Source: CAYRGS01 sp964423875
Lineage (GTDB): Bacteria; UBA8248; JACPRG01; G963555815
Direction: 5' to 3'
DNA length: 64,000 nt
Assembly: GCA_964423875.1 (NCBI GenBank)
Contig: CAYRGS010000004.1
Coordinates: 14,135 to 78,134, forward strand
Shown: in pieces, positions 44,521 to 54,221 of the stretch
How positions within the stretch are numbered: the stretch's first letter is position 1
How the letters are laid out: every line of letters starts with the position of its first letter
Notes under the pieces: model-generated
The model's input: the letters and a program-made list of their open reading frames with translations, nothing else
Databases searched by the model: none
Told to the model about the DNA's origin: nothing
Made by a program: the position numbers and the translations under genes

Positions 44521-45463
44521 GAACGCCGCGGCCAGCCGCGTTCAGGGATTCCTGAACATTGACAAGGCGGCGGGGCCCACGTCCCATGACATTGTGGCCC
44601 GGCTGCGAAAGGTCCTTCCGGGCGTCCGCGTGGGTCATGGGGGAACCCTCGACCCGGCGGCGGAGGGGGTCCTGCCCATTTGCCTGGGCGCGGCCACCAA
44701 ATATTTCGATTTCCTGCTCGAATCCCGGAAGACTTATCTCGCCACCGTCCGCCTCGGGATCACCACGTCCACCCAGGACCGCGACGGAGAGGTGATCGAG
44801 GAGCGGCCGGTGGGAGACCTGGACCGTGACGCCTTCTCCGCTGTCCTGAAGAGGTTTGAGGGGGAGATCGACCAGGTGCCGCCCATGTTCTCGGCGCGCC
44901 GGCACCAGGGAAAGCGGCTCTACGAGCTGGCGCGCGCCGGCATCGAAGTGGAACGGGAGCCCCATAAGGGCAAGGTTTATTGGATCCGGATCTTGTCGAT
45001 TGAGGAACCCGAGGTCACCTTCGAGGTCCAGTGCGGCAGCGGCACCTACGTCCGAACCCTCTGTCACGACATCGGTCTGGCCTGGGGGACCGGGGGACAC
45101 CTTTGCCGCCTGACCCGCAAGGCGGTGGGGGCGTTCGCGGTGGAGGACGCCGTCTCGCTGGAGGTTGGCGAAGAGCGAATCCGCGAGGGACGGCTGAATG
45201 ATGTCCTGAAGTCCGTGGAGGAAGGGTTGTCCTTCCTGCCCGATGTCAACCTGCTGCGGTCGCCAACCGGAGGCTTGCGGCGGGGCCTGTGGATCCTGGA
45301 GGGAATTTTCATCCGAAACATCCCGGAGTGCCCTCCGGGAAATCACGTTCGACTGGTCGACAACTCCGGCCGGACGCTGGGCATCGCCCGTATCGTGCCC
45401 GGCGAACCGGTGCGGCTCCAAGTCCGCAAGGTGATCGACCCGCCCGCGGAATTCTCCGCGTGA
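44492..45463 (+). CDS. truB: tRNA pseudouridine-55 synthase TruB
   Basis: Converts U55 of tRNAs to pseudouridine. GFLNIDKAAGPTSHDIV opens the catalytic domain; the nucleophilic Asp is in GHGGTLDPAAEGVLPICLG. SGTYVRTLCHDIG and a C-terminal PUA-like region with VRLVDNSGRTLGIARI follow. About 323 residues from ATG 44492; an ATG at 44462 is also in frame. The start overlaps rbfA. Confidence 0.94.
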   Translation: MPPLQASKIKNAAASRVQGFLNIDKAAGPTSHDIVARLRKVLPGVRVGHGGTLDPAAEGVLPICLGAATKYFDFLLESRKTYLATVRLGITTSTQDRDGEVIEERPVGDLDRDAFSAVLKRFEGEIDQVPPMFSARRHQGKRLYELARAGIEVEREPHKGKVYWIRILSIEEPEVTFEVQCGSGTYVRTLCHDIGLAWGTGGHLCRLTRKAVGAFAVEDAVSLEVGEERIREGRLNDVLKSVEEGLSFLPDVNLLRSPTGGLRRGLWILEGIFIRNIPECPPGNHVRLVDNSGRTLGIARIVPGEPVRLQVRKVIDPPAEFSA

Positions 45464-45497
45464 ATCCACGGCGCTCACGCGTTCAAGGAAAATCCAG

Positions 45498-45764
45498 ATG
45501 ATCACGAAGGAGCAGAAAGAAGGGCTGATCGAGGAGTATCGGCACCACGACAGCGACACGGGGTCGCCCGAAGTCCAGATTGCGATCCTGAGCAACCGCA
45601 TCGGTTACCTGACCGAGCATATGAAAGCTCACAAAAAAGATTTTAACACCCGTCGGGGTCTGTTGAAGCTCGTCGGCCAACGAAGGCGGCTTCTTGATTA
45701 TCTCAAGGAGAAAAACATCGACCGGTACCGAACCGTCATCCAAAGACTCAATATTCGTCGGTGA
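45498..45764 (+). CDS. rpsO: 30S ribosomal protein S15
   Basis: Binds the central domain of 16S rRNA and forms bridge B4. The 88-residue sequence has the S15 signature TGSPEVQIAILSNRIGYLTEH and ends RYRTVIQRLNIRR. AAGGA lies 9 bp upstream of the ATG. It is followed by pnp, the order found in most bacteria. Confidence 0.97.
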   Translation: MITKEQKEGLIEEYRHHDSDTGSPEVQIAILSNRIGYLTEHMKAHKKDFNTRRGLLKLVGQRRRLLDYLKEKNIDRYRTVIQRLNIRR

Positions 45765-45785
45765 CCGGAAGAGAGGAGTAACTGA

Positions 45786-47879
45786 ATGCATCACAAGTTA
45801 GAGCTGGAAATTGCCGGAAGAACCCTGACCATCGAAACCGGGGAAATGGCGAAGCAGGCGGACGGCGCGGTCGTCGTCAGCTACGGGGAATCGATGATCC
45901 TCGCGGCCGTTGTCGCCGATGGTGTCCGGCCGGGACTCGATTTTTTCCCCCTCACCGTGGACTACCGCGAGAAATTCTTCTCGGCGGGCAAGATTCCCGG
46001 CGGGTTTTTCAAGCGAGAGGGGCGCCCGACGGAAAAAGAGATCCTCACATGCCGCTTAATTGACCGGCCCGTCCGGCCTCTGTTTCCCGATGGGTTCAAA
46101 GAAGACACGCAGATCATCGTCGGCACCTTGTCGCACGACGCGACGAACGACCCCGACATTCTGGCCCTGATCGGCGCGTCCGCGGCGTTGAGTATTTCCG
46201 ACATCCCGTTCCACGGCCCCATCGGGGCGGTTCGGATCGGACGGGTGGACGGCCGGCTGAGCATCAATCCCACCTACGAAGAGTTGGAGGCCGGAGACCT
46301 GAACGTAGTGCTGGCCGGGACGGCGGACTCCATCGTCATGGTCGAGGGGGGGGCGGACGGGGTCTCCGAAGAGGTGATGGTCGAAGCCTTTGAAGAAGGT
46401 CACCGGATCATCCGGGACATCGTCGCTTTGCAGGTGGAGCTCCAGTCCCTGGCGGGCCGCCCGGACCGGGCCTTCGAGGCCCCGGTGAAGGATGAGGAGA
46501 TCGGGCGTCAGCTGCGCGAGCGCCTCGGAGACCGCCTGCGTGAAGCCACTCTCATCTCGGAAAAGCACAAACGTGAGGAGACCCTGCACGGTTTGCGGGA
46601 TGAAATGGTCGAAGCGATCGGCGGAGAGGATGAGGACGTCCGGAAGCGGGTAGGCGGCGAGTTTTACGATCTGGAGTACGAGGAAGTTCGCCGCTCGATC
46701 ATTGAGAACGGGGTCCGAACCGACGGCCGGGATCTGTCCACGGTCCGTCCCATCTCGGGCCGGGTGGAGGTGATGCCGCGCACGCACGGCTCCTGCCTGT
46801 TCACCCGCGGCGAGACGCAGGCCCTGGTCGTCGCGACGCTGGGCACCGGAGACGACGAACAGCCCTTGGACAACCTCGAGGGCCGGGGCCGCAAGTCGTT
46901 CATGCTTCATTACAACTTCCCGGCCTTCTGCACGGGCGAAACCAAGCCAATCCGGGGGCCCGCCCGCAGGGAGATCGGGCACGGCGCCCTGGCCGAGCGG
47001 GCCGTGCGGCCCGTCCTGCCGGACCACGACTCCTTTCCCTACACGATTCGGATTGTCTCGGACATCCTGGAGTCGAACGGCTCCTCCTCCATGGCGACGG
47101 TGTGCGGAAGCAGCCTCTCCCTGATGGATGCGGGTGTGCCCATCCTCGCGCCCGTGGCCGGAATCGCCATGGGTCTCATCATGGAAGGAGACCGCCCGTA
47201 CATTCTGACGGACATTTTGGGGCTGGAGGACCACTTGGGCGATATGGATTTCAAGGTCGCCGGCACCCGGGTTGGGATCACCGCCATTCAGATGGACATC
47301 AAGATCGAGGGTCTGTCGATGGACATCATGAAAACCGCCCTCGCCCGGGCCAAGGAGGCGAGGCTGCACGTCCTCGACCGGATGGAGACCATCCTTTCCG
47401 AGCGCCGTGCGGAGCTCTCTCCCTATGCGCCGCGCATCTTTACGGTCAAAGTTCGGCCGGAGAAGGTGCGTGATGTCATCGGCCCCGGAGGCAAGGTCGT
47501 GCGGGGGATCATCGAGAAGACCGGCGTCACCATCGACATCGAAGACGACGGCACCATCCTAGTTGCCTCGATTGATGAGCCTTCGGCCAAGGCGGCCATC
47601 GCCATGATCGACGACCTGACGCAAGAGGCCGAAATCGGAAAGATTTACCGCGGCATCGTGAAGAAGATCATGGACTTCGGCGCGTTCGTCGAGATTTTCC
47701 CGGGCACCGACGGCCTGGTCCACATCTCCCAGCTCGATCACACCCGGGTCAAGACCGTGACGGATATCGTCAAGGAAGGGGACGAGGTCATGGTGAAGGT
47801 ACTGGAAATCGACGGCCAGGGAAGAATCCGCCTGAGTCGGAAGGAAGCCTTGAAGAAGACCGAATCGAACGGGTCGTAA
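45786..47879 (+). CDS. pnp: Polyribonucleotide nucleotidyltransferase
   Basis: A phosphorolytic 3'-5' exoribonuclease, trimeric, for mRNA decay. Two RNase PH domains flank a helical linker. The second PH domain shows TRGETQALVVATLGT, LHYNFPAFCTGE and GSSSMATVCGSSLSLMDAG. KH (IGPGGKVVRGIIEKTGV) and S1 (GIVKKIMDFGAFVEI) domains close the 697-residue protein. GAGGAG precedes the ATG. A strong intrinsic terminator follows, so this is the last gene of the rimP operon. Confidence 0.97.
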   Translation: MHHKLELEIAGRTLTIETGEMAKQADGAVVVSYGESMILAAVVADGVRPGLDFFPLTVDYREKFFSAGKIPGGFFKREGRPTEKEILTCRLIDRPVRPLFPDGFKEDTQIIVGTLSHDATNDPDILALIGASAALSISDIPFHGPIGAVRIGRVDGRLSINPTYEELEAGDLNVVLAGTADSIVMVEGGADGVSEEVMVEAFEEGHRIIRDIVALQVELQSLAGRPDRAFEAPVKDEEIGRQLRERLGDRLREATLISEKHKREETLHGLRDEMVEAIGGEDEDVRKRVGGEFYDLEYEEVRRSIIENGVRTDGRDLSTVRPISGRVEVMPRTHGSCLFTRGETQALVVATLGTGDDEQPLDNLEGRGRKSFMLHYNFPAFCTGETKPIRGPARREIGHGALAERAVRPVLPDHDSFPYTIRIVSDILESNGSSSMATVCGSSLSLMDAGVPILAPVAGIAMGLIMEGDRPYILTDILGLEDHLGDMDFKVAGTRVGITAIQMDIKIEGLSMDIMKTALARAKEARLHVLDRMETILSERRAELSPYAPRIFTVKVRPEKVRDVIGPGGKVVRGIIEKTGVTIDIEDDGTILVASIDEPSAKAAIAMIDDLTQEAEIGKIYRGIVKKIMDFGAFVEIFPGTDGLVHISQLDHTRVKTVTDIVKEGDEVMVKVLEIDGQGRIRLSRKEALKKTESNGS

Positions 47880-47921
47880 TACGCCCCGGGAGGACCGACC
47901 GGTCGTTGTCGCGACGAAGGA

Positions 47922-47957
47922 AAGTGGACTGGGCTTGTCCCATGTCCACTTTTTTTT
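47922..47957 (+). terminator. Intrinsic terminator after pnp
   Basis: AAGTGGAC (47922-47929) pairs perfectly with GTCCACTT (47944-47951). An inner TGGG/CCCA pair extends the stem with one bulged base, and a run of eight T follows. It ends the rimP-to-pnp operon. Confidence 0.9.
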
Positions 47958-48148
47958 CGCCCCCTGTCGGGTTGCCGCCGCGCTGGAGACCATAAGGCCG
48001 GTCAGGCATCTTCACACGAGAACTTCCGCGCCCTCCCGGTTGTCATAATTCGAGAGCGGCCCCGTCCCGGGACGGGGCCGAGGCGGGCTGTCCATCGGCC
48101 CTTGAAAGTCCGGCTTGATGGGTCTGATAATGACGGTGTGGGAAGCGG

Positions 48149-49387
48149 ATGTGGAAGACGCGATTCGGGAGGGCCGGAAGGCCGATGATTGATCCGAAAA
48201 CCCTGATTTCTTTCGGGCCTCGCAAACGCGGACGCCCCCCGGCGCGACCATCGGGATTCATCGCCCCGGTGTTGGCGGCGTTTCTGGCGCTGGCCGTGTG
48301 GGTGGGCGCGGCGGCGCCGGCCCGAAGCGACGAATCTCCCTTCACCCTCATGTTCAAAGGGCAGGCCCTCAATAATCAAGGGCGCTACGAAGAGGCCGTA
48401 AAAATCCTCCGGCGCGCCGTGACCCTCAGCCCCGATGAGACCTTCGGACGGAACCAGCTTGGTCTTTCGATGGCCAAGTTGGACCAGCGGGCGGAGGCTG
48501 TCGCGCAATTCCGGCAAGTCCTGCGGCTGGACCGGGAGAATTTTTTCGCGCGCGCCTGGATCGGGGTGCTCAAGCAAAACCCCATCGACCGGCTCCTCCC
48601 CTCCAAGCCGAAGGCCCTATCGCCGCAGGAGCGCTTGGCGTTGAGCGAGGAGAAGCGCATGCTCTCACGTCTTTCGGGAGGAGGAGGCTTGAACCTGCGC
48701 ATCGGACGGGTCGTCATCGATCCCGGCCACGGGGGCTGGGATTCAGGGGCCAAAGGCCCGTCCGGATACATGGAAAAGCAGGCCACCCTCGATATCTCCA
48801 GGACCTTGAACCGCTTGCTGACGCGGCGGGGCGGGGGCGGGGGAGGGAAGGTGAAGTCGTTTCTGACGCGGCGCGGGGATTATTACCTTCCGCTGGCCGA
48901 GCGGACGACCATCGCCAACCAATACCGCGCGGACATCTTCGTCAGTATCCACATCAACTCCAACAACAACCGTGGGGCCAACGGAACGCAAACGTTCTTT
49001 TCCTCTGAAAAGGCGTCCAGCAAAGAGGCCGCCCGCGTGGCGAGTCGCGAGAACGCGGTGGCGCGTGAAGAGGAGGCGTTTCGCGGAAAATCCGGCTTTG
49101 TGGACATCGAAGACGTCCTCTTCCGGTTCGAGCGAAAGCTCTACTGGTCGGACAGCGAGAGGCTGGCCTCACGGTTTCAGCGCGGCACGGGCGGCGCCCT
49201 GGGCCTGAAAAACCGGGGGATCGCGTCGGCCAATTTCTTCGTCCTGCGAAACGCGCGGATGCCCGCGGTGCTGGTCGAGGTGGCGTTCATCTCGAACCCC
49301 CGGGAAGAGGCCCTGCTGAAGACCCGGTCGTTTCGCACGAAGGTGGCCGAGACGATCTTCACGCAAATCATGAGCTACCGGCGATGA
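48149..49387 (+). CDS. N-acetylmuramoyl-L-alanine amidase with TPR repeats
   Basis: A secreted Amidase_3 (AmiC/CwlM fold) zinc hydrolase that strips stem peptides from peptidoglycan. After a hydrophobic export segment (about residues 37-60), two TPR-like repeats occupy about 65-135. The catalytic domain has the zinc ligand H in DPGHGGWDSGA (about 191), a second in SIHINSNN, and the C-terminal Glu region VLVEVAFISNPREE. ATG 48185 is an alternative start. The next gene overlaps by 4 bp (ATGA). The TPRs may bind the other proteins of this cassette. Confidence 0.92.
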   Translation: MWKTRFGRAGRPMIDPKTLISFGPRKRGRPPARPSGFIAPVLAAFLALAVWVGAAAPARSDESPFTLMFKGQALNNQGRYEEAVKILRRAVTLSPDETFGRNQLGLSMAKLDQRAEAVAQFRQVLRLDRENFFARAWIGVLKQNPIDRLLPSKPKALSPQERLALSEEKRMLSRLSGGGGLNLRIGRVVIDPGHGGWDSGAKGPSGYMEKQATLDISRTLNRLLTRRGGGGGGKVKSFLTRRGDYYLPLAERTTIANQYRADIFVSIHINSNNNRGANGTQTFFSSEKASSKEAARVASRENAVAREEEAFRGKSGFVDIEDVLFRFERKLYWSDSERLASRFQRGTGGALGLKNRGIASANFFVLRNARMPAVLVEVAFISNPREEALLKTRSFRTKVAETIFTQIMSYRR

Positions 49388-50256
49388 GACCTTCCGCGCA
49401 AAAATCGGTCATTCGGCTGGGGTGGATCCTGCTCGCCGTCACGTCCGCGTGGGCTTTTCCCCCCGAGGCGTCTCCGCAAACGCAAGGCCTGGTTTTCGAG
49501 GCGGTCCGTGAACATGAGAAAGGAAACCTGGATCAGGCCCTCGACCTGTTTCGTCGCGCCGTCGCCGCCAATCCCAGGCACCGGTTCGGCACGTTCGCCC
49601 GAAACCAGATGGCGCTCATCCTGGCGAAACAGGGGAAGATCCCCGAGGCCCTGCGCGTGTTCGAGGAAGTCCAGGGGATCGATTTGAAGAACACGTTCGC
49701 GCGGCTTTGGACGGGTATCCTCCGGCTGAAGCAGGGAGAGATGGACCGGGCCTTCGTGGCGTTTCAGGAAGTCACCCGCATCGATTCGCAAAACGCGGAC
49801 GCCTACTATTACATGGGCGCCATCTACAGCTTTCGGCGCAACCGCCGGATGGCCATCGAGTTTTTGAAAAAGGCGCGCGACGCGAACTCCGATGAGGCCA
49901 CCACCCATTTTCGGCTGGCCCAGGCCTTTCACAACGCCGACATGGTGGAAAACGCCCTGCTGGAGTATCAGAGGACCCTGGACCTCAACCCGCGATACAC
50001 GAAGGCGATGAATTCGATGGGCTGGATATACTACAATCGAAATCAATTCGATCGGGCCGTCGGGCTCTGGGGAAAAGCCCTGCTCCTGAACCCAAAGGAC
50101 CGGGAGGCCCGGTTCAACCTAGCCAAGGCGTACAATGACGCTGCTTGGAGGCGCCACCAGGCCGGAAAGCGAGACGAAGCCCGGCGTTTTTGGAGAAAGA
50201 CCTTGGGCGTTCATCCCCGAAACAAGGCCGCCAAATGGAACCTGAAAAACCTCTAG
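49384..50256 (+). CDS. Secreted TPR protein
   Basis: A 290-residue protein with a signal peptide (IRLGWILLAVTSAWAFPPEA) and about six TPR repeats filling the rest. A typical repeat is ALLEYQRTLDLNPRYTKAM. It is expected in the periplasm as a protein-interaction scaffold. The ATG overlaps the stop of the amidase gene by 4 bp, so the two are translationally coupled and probably act together. No catalytic motif is visible. Confidence 0.85.
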   Translation: MRPSAQKSVIRLGWILLAVTSAWAFPPEASPQTQGLVFEAVREHEKGNLDQALDLFRRAVAANPRHRFGTFARNQMALILAKQGKIPEALRVFEEVQGIDLKNTFARLWTGILRLKQGEMDRAFVAFQEVTRIDSQNADAYYYMGAIYSFRRNRRMAIEFLKKARDANSDEATTHFRLAQAFHNADMVENALLEYQRTLDLNPRYTKAMNSMGWIYYNRNQFDRAVGLWGKALLLNPKDREARFNLAKAYNDAAWRRHQAGKRDEARRFWRKTLGVHPRNKAAKWNLKNL

Positions 50257-50337
50257 ACGGCCCGGGGTCGCCTCGACGGAGAAGACCGGGTCACCCGGCG
50301 TTCAGCGGAAGAATCAAAATCGAAGAGGAGGCGAGGA

Positions 50338-51381
50338 ATGAAGCCAAAATGGATTTCCCGGATAATCAGCCCGCCTTTGGGATTCATGCTTTTTCTGGCG
50401 GGGCCGGCCTGGGCGCAACCCGACTGGGTGAAGCAGGAGCGCCAATCCACCCTTCGCCGGGCCGAGCCGATCCGCGTCGGGGGCCGGCAGCGCGGTCGCG
50501 CCATCGTGGACTGGCAGCAAGGCTACATCCAGGTCACGACGCGGGCCACCGCCGACCCGAAGATATGCGTCAACATCTTCCAGTGCCGCAGTCTCGCTGA
50601 CCGAGCCGCGCGGACGCTGGCCTATGTCGAGCTCACCCGGATTATCAAGGGCGTGAACGTGACCGCCTCGACCATCCTCCGGGATGAATTGATCAAGGTG
50701 TCGGCGGCCCGGACCTTTGTGCGGGGTTTCATTCGGGGCGCCCGGCAGATCGGCGAGACACGGTTTAGAGAGATTCAAGGGACGAAACACGTGGAGGCCG
50801 AGGTCAGCATGGGCGTTCTGATTAATGGGGGCCTGACGCGCGGGATCCTGAAGCTCGAGTATAAGAAGCCGCCGATTCCGCCCAAACAAACCTACCGGCC
50901 CAAGACCTTCACCGTGAAACTGGCGCCGCCACCCCCCCCGCCCGCCGCGCCGCCGGCCCGGACGCCTTCGCAGGTGCCTGCGCCAAAGAAGAAGAGCGCG
51001 GCGCCGACGTCTCCGTCCGTCACGCCCGGGGCCGTCTACACCGGGGTGATCATCGACGCGTCTGGCCTGGGGGCGCGGCCCGCCTTGGTCGCGAAGCTGC
51101 GGACGCCGGACCTAAAGGTGTTTTACGGGACGCACCTGGTCCCCCGTGAGCTGGCCATGAACTTCGGACTGGCCGGATACGCGGGGACCGCGAAACAGGC
51201 CCGATCCACGCACAAGTCGCGGATCGGCGAAAGTCCGCTCGTCGTCAAGGGGCTGAGAGCGCACGGCACGAGGAAAGCCGACATCGTGTTGAGCGAACAG
51301 GATAGTCAAAGGGTCGTCCTGGCGGATCTCAAGGGAAAATTCCTCCAGAAGGCCAAGGTGGTCATTGTGATCAACAAGTAG
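50338..51381 (+). CDS. LPP20-like secreted protein
   Basis: A 347-residue exported protein (signal peptide ending AWA). The N-terminal part, with YIQVTTRATADP and ADRAARTLAYVELTRIIKGV, resembles the LPP20/FlgT-associated fold. A Pro/Ala-rich linker of about 40 residues follows, then a second domain starting YTGVIIDASGLGARPALVAKL that is often found in proteins of this group. The function is unknown. It is followed 7 bp later by a FlgT-like gene. No flagellar genes are present, so a general envelope role is more likely than a flagellar one. Confidence 0.7.
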   Translation: MKPKWISRIISPPLGFMLFLAGPAWAQPDWVKQERQSTLRRAEPIRVGGRQRGRAIVDWQQGYIQVTTRATADPKICVNIFQCRSLADRAARTLAYVELTRIIKGVNVTASTILRDELIKVSAARTFVRGFIRGARQIGETRFREIQGTKHVEAEVSMGVLINGGLTRGILKLEYKKPPIPPKQTYRPKTFTVKLAPPPPPPAAPPARTPSQVPAPKKKSAAPTSPSVTPGAVYTGVIIDASGLGARPALVAKLRTPDLKVFYGTHLVPRELAMNFGLAGYAGTAKQARSTHKSRIGESPLVVKGLRAHGTRKADIVLSEQDSQRVVLADLKGKFLQKAKVVIVINK

Positions 51382-51388
51382 GGGAGCC

Positions 51389-52546
51389 ATGAGACATTCG
51401 ATCTCCGGGGTGCGCCGCGCCCACCGTTTCCCGCACCGGATCTTGACGCTCCTCGCCGTCGCGGCTGGCTTGCTGCTGGGGCAGATCGGGACCGTTTCCG
51501 CCCAGGGCGGTAAGATCCTCTCCGTTCGGGCGGAGGGGTTCGGAACTATCATCGACGGCGATGTGGCGCAGGCGAAAAGCCGCGCGGAAGCGGACGCCCG
51601 CGTTCGCGCCCTGGAGAAGGCCGTCGGGGTCTACGTGGAAGCGGAGACCCTCGTCCAGAACGAGATCCTTCTCGACACGGCCGTGCGCGACAAGACGGCC
51701 GGGTTCATCCAGAACTACCGCGTGCTCACGGAAGGAAAGGCCAACGCGGGGACGTACCGCGTCGAGATCGAGGCCTGGATCGTCCCGAAGACCTTCCAGG
51801 GGAAACTGAAGCGTCTGCTCAGCAACGCCTCGGTCATCGTCCGGATCCCCGAGCGGCTCTGCGGCGAGCCGGTTGAGGGTCCGACCGTTGAAAACGAGGT
51901 GATCTCCGCTTTGACCGACCAGGGATTCCGGGTCCTGGACCCCGAGCAAGCCCGGAAAATTAAGCTCCGGGACGTTGCGCTCTTGGCGCAAAAGCGGGAC
52001 CGGAGCGCTCTGACCCGGACGGCCCTGAGGTTTCTCTCCAACATCATCGTGGGCGGGGTCATCGAGGCAAAGCACGGACAGAAGAACTTCGGTATTTTTA
52101 CCGTCCGCCTGACCGGAAACATCCGGGTGGTGGAGGCCGACACGGCCAACATCCTGGTCAACAAACGGATTCCCCGGAAGGTCCGGGGCGCGGCGGGTCT
52201 GAACTGCCGGGACGCAGCGGGCAAGGCCATCGACAAGCTCGTCCCCGACCTGACGAAGTTCGTAACCGAGGCCCTGAGCGCGCACCTGAAGAAGAACCGC
52301 CGAAAAATCACCGTCGAAGCCCACGGACTCAAGACCGCCAGCGATTTTCAGCGGCTCCAATTTTTTTTGAAGGAGATGGCCTGGGTCACGAACGTTCAGC
52401 CCCAAAGCTACACGAGGCGGGTCGGCCGTCTGACCCTTTCCTATCCTGAAAAGGTCGTCTATCTGGCGACCAGCCTGAATCGTCGTGCGGAGTATGATGT
52501 GGCGTCGTTCGATTTCAGCACGATCCTGTTGAAGACAAAGCCGTGA
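51389..52546 (+). CDS. FlgT N-domain-like secreted protein
   Basis: A 385-residue exported protein (signal peptide ending VSA). The region at about residues 48-130, with AEGFGTIIDGDVAQAKSRAE and ALEKAVGVYVEAETLV, matches the FlgT N-terminal domain. A middle region with NIIVGGVIEAK and FTVRLTGNIRVVEADT resembles outer-membrane-associated beta folds seen in FlgT and CsgG-like proteins. In Vibrio, FlgT builds the flagellar H ring; here it sits in a peptidoglycan cassette. The 3' end overlaps the SpoIID gene by 4 bp. Confidence 0.7.
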   Translation: MRHSISGVRRAHRFPHRILTLLAVAAGLLLGQIGTVSAQGGKILSVRAEGFGTIIDGDVAQAKSRAEADARVRALEKAVGVYVEAETLVQNEILLDTAVRDKTAGFIQNYRVLTEGKANAGTYRVEIEAWIVPKTFQGKLKRLLSNASVIVRIPERLCGEPVEGPTVENEVISALTDQGFRVLDPEQARKIKLRDVALLAQKRDRSALTRTALRFLSNIIVGGVIEAKHGQKNFGIFTVRLTGNIRVVEADTANILVNKRIPRKVRGAAGLNCRDAAGKAIDKLVPDLTKFVTEALSAHLKKNRRKITVEAHGLKTASDFQRLQFFLKEMAWVTNVQPQSYTRRVGRLTLSYPEKVVYLATSLNRRAEYDVASFDFSTILLKTKP

Positions 52547-54150
52547 GCACCTTCCGTCCGTTCCGCCGACCCGCGGCCCCGGCCGCCGTTGTCGTCTTCG
52601 CCGCGATGCTCTATCTGGCCGCTGCCCCGCCGGCCCGGTCTCAGGGGATCACCGAGTCGTCGGGAATCGAAGCCCTCCGCGAGGCCCGGGAATTCATCGA
52701 GAGCGGACGGTTCCTCGAGGCTGCCGGATTCCTGCAAGAGCTGGCCGAGTTGACGCCCTCGGACGAAATCCGGGCTCGCGCGCGGAAACTGGCGGGAGAC
52801 GTTCTAAGCTACTGGCTCGAGAAGAGCAGGGCGGGCCTGTCGGCTTACCTTGAGGCCCTCAAAGGGCCCCTGGACGCCAATGAGCGCTCGGCCGCGCGCT
52901 TCAACGTCGGGATGCTCTATTACGAGGAGCGGGATTTCGCCAATGCCGCCCAGGCGATGGAGACGTACCTGCACGAGTTCCCGACCGGCCTGCGGGCGCC
53001 CACGGCCCGGTTCATCCTTGAGCTGGCGAAAAGGAAGGCCGGAGAAAAGGAGGCCCCGCCGCCCGAAGTCGAGCGTGAGAAGCCCCGCGTCGCCCTGGAG
53101 ACGGACCCGGAGATCCGTGTGAGGGTCCTCAAGGGAACACGCAGCGCGGAAGTGGCCTCGGACGCGCCGATGAAGATTCGGATTCTCAAATTGGCGAGCG
53201 AATTCCGGCTCGGGGCCGCCGTCCGTGTGGAAGTCCGCTCGGGCCGCCTTCACGTTCTGCGCCGGGCGGTCGGGGGCGACTCTGCGGAGATCCGCCCGAC
53301 GCAAGGGACGATCCGGCTTAACGGAAGGGCGTACCGGGGCCGGTTGACGGTGCGCGTCGAGGACGGGCGTCTTCTCGTCGTGAACACGCTCAAGCTGGAG
53401 AATTATCTCCGGGCGGTCGTCCCGAAGGAGATGATCGCGAGCTGGCCCATCGAGGCGCTCAAGGCCCAGGCGGTCGCGGCCCGGACGTACGCCCTTTACC
53501 AGCACCGCAAGCGCACGGATTACCTCTACGACGTGGACGCGACGATCCTCTCTCAGGTTTACGGCGGGAAAAGGACCGAGCGGCCGAAGACCGACCGGGC
53601 CGTCTCCGAGACTCGGGGAAAGGTCCTCCTGAAGGGGGACCGTCTCGTCTTGGCCTATTTCCACGCCAACAGCGGGGGCTTCACCGAGGATTCGGGAAAC
53701 GTGTGGCGAGTCAGCTTTCCGTACCTGCAATCCAAGGCGGACCCCTATAGCCGCCGAAAAAAGAGCGCGTGGGCGTACGGTCTGTCGCTGGCCGAGCTCT
53801 CCCGCCGCCTGAAGAGGCGGGGGATCCGGGTGGGACGGGTATCCCGGGTCATCCCGCTCGAGCGCACCGCCTCGGGACGCATCAAGGCGTTTCGTGTGGT
53901 GGGCAGCCGGGGAACCCGGAAGCTCTCGGGCAACACATTCCGCATCGGCGTCGGGTCCACCCGGATGCAGAGCACCCTCGTCCAGTTCCGTGTAGGGGGG
54001 GAGGGGGGGCGTTTGAAGATGGAGGGCCGCGGTCTCGGTCACGGCGTCGGGATGAGTCAGTGGGGCGCCAACGAGATGGCCCGGCGGGGGCTGAGTCATC
54101 AGGAGATTCTGTCTTTTTATTATCCGGGAACGCGGTTGACGAGCCGTTGA
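52543..54150 (+). CDS. SpoIID/LytB-domain protein with TPR repeats
   Basis: A 535-residue secreted protein. A signal peptide (ending PPARSQ) is followed by TPR-like repeats (about 40-175), an SH3-like region, and a SpoIID domain from about residue 240. SpoIID enzymes are lytic transglycosylases acting on glycan strands already stripped of peptides. The likely catalytic Glu (about 296) is in VVPKEMIASWP, followed by EALKAQAVAARTYAL; the domain ends GRGLGHGVGMSQWGANEMA. GTG 52543 overlaps the previous stop (GTGA). It pairs logically with the amidase at the head of this cassette. Confidence 0.9.
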   Translation: MSTFRPFRRPAAPAAVVVFAAMLYLAAAPPARSQGITESSGIEALREAREFIESGRFLEAAGFLQELAELTPSDEIRARARKLAGDVLSYWLEKSRAGLSAYLEALKGPLDANERSAARFNVGMLYYEERDFANAAQAMETYLHEFPTGLRAPTARFILELAKRKAGEKEAPPPEVEREKPRVALETDPEIRVRVLKGTRSAEVASDAPMKIRILKLASEFRLGAAVRVEVRSGRLHVLRRAVGGDSAEIRPTQGTIRLNGRAYRGRLTVRVEDGRLLVVNTLKLENYLRAVVPKEMIASWPIEALKAQAVAARTYALYQHRKRTDYLYDVDATILSQVYGGKRTERPKTDRAVSETRGKVLLKGDRLVLAYFHANSGGFTEDSGNVWRVSFPYLQSKADPYSRRKKSAWAYGLSLAELSRRLKRRGIRVGRVSRVIPLERTASGRIKAFRVVGSRGTRKLSGNTFRIGVGSTRMQSTLVQFRVGGEGGRLKMEGRGLGHGVGMSQWGANEMARRGLSHQEILSFYYPGTRLTSR

Positions 54151-54221
54151 GTGGAACGGCTCATCGAGAAGAGATGTTTCAACACCAAAATAAGATGCTT
54201 CCCTTCAGGGAGGTCACAACC

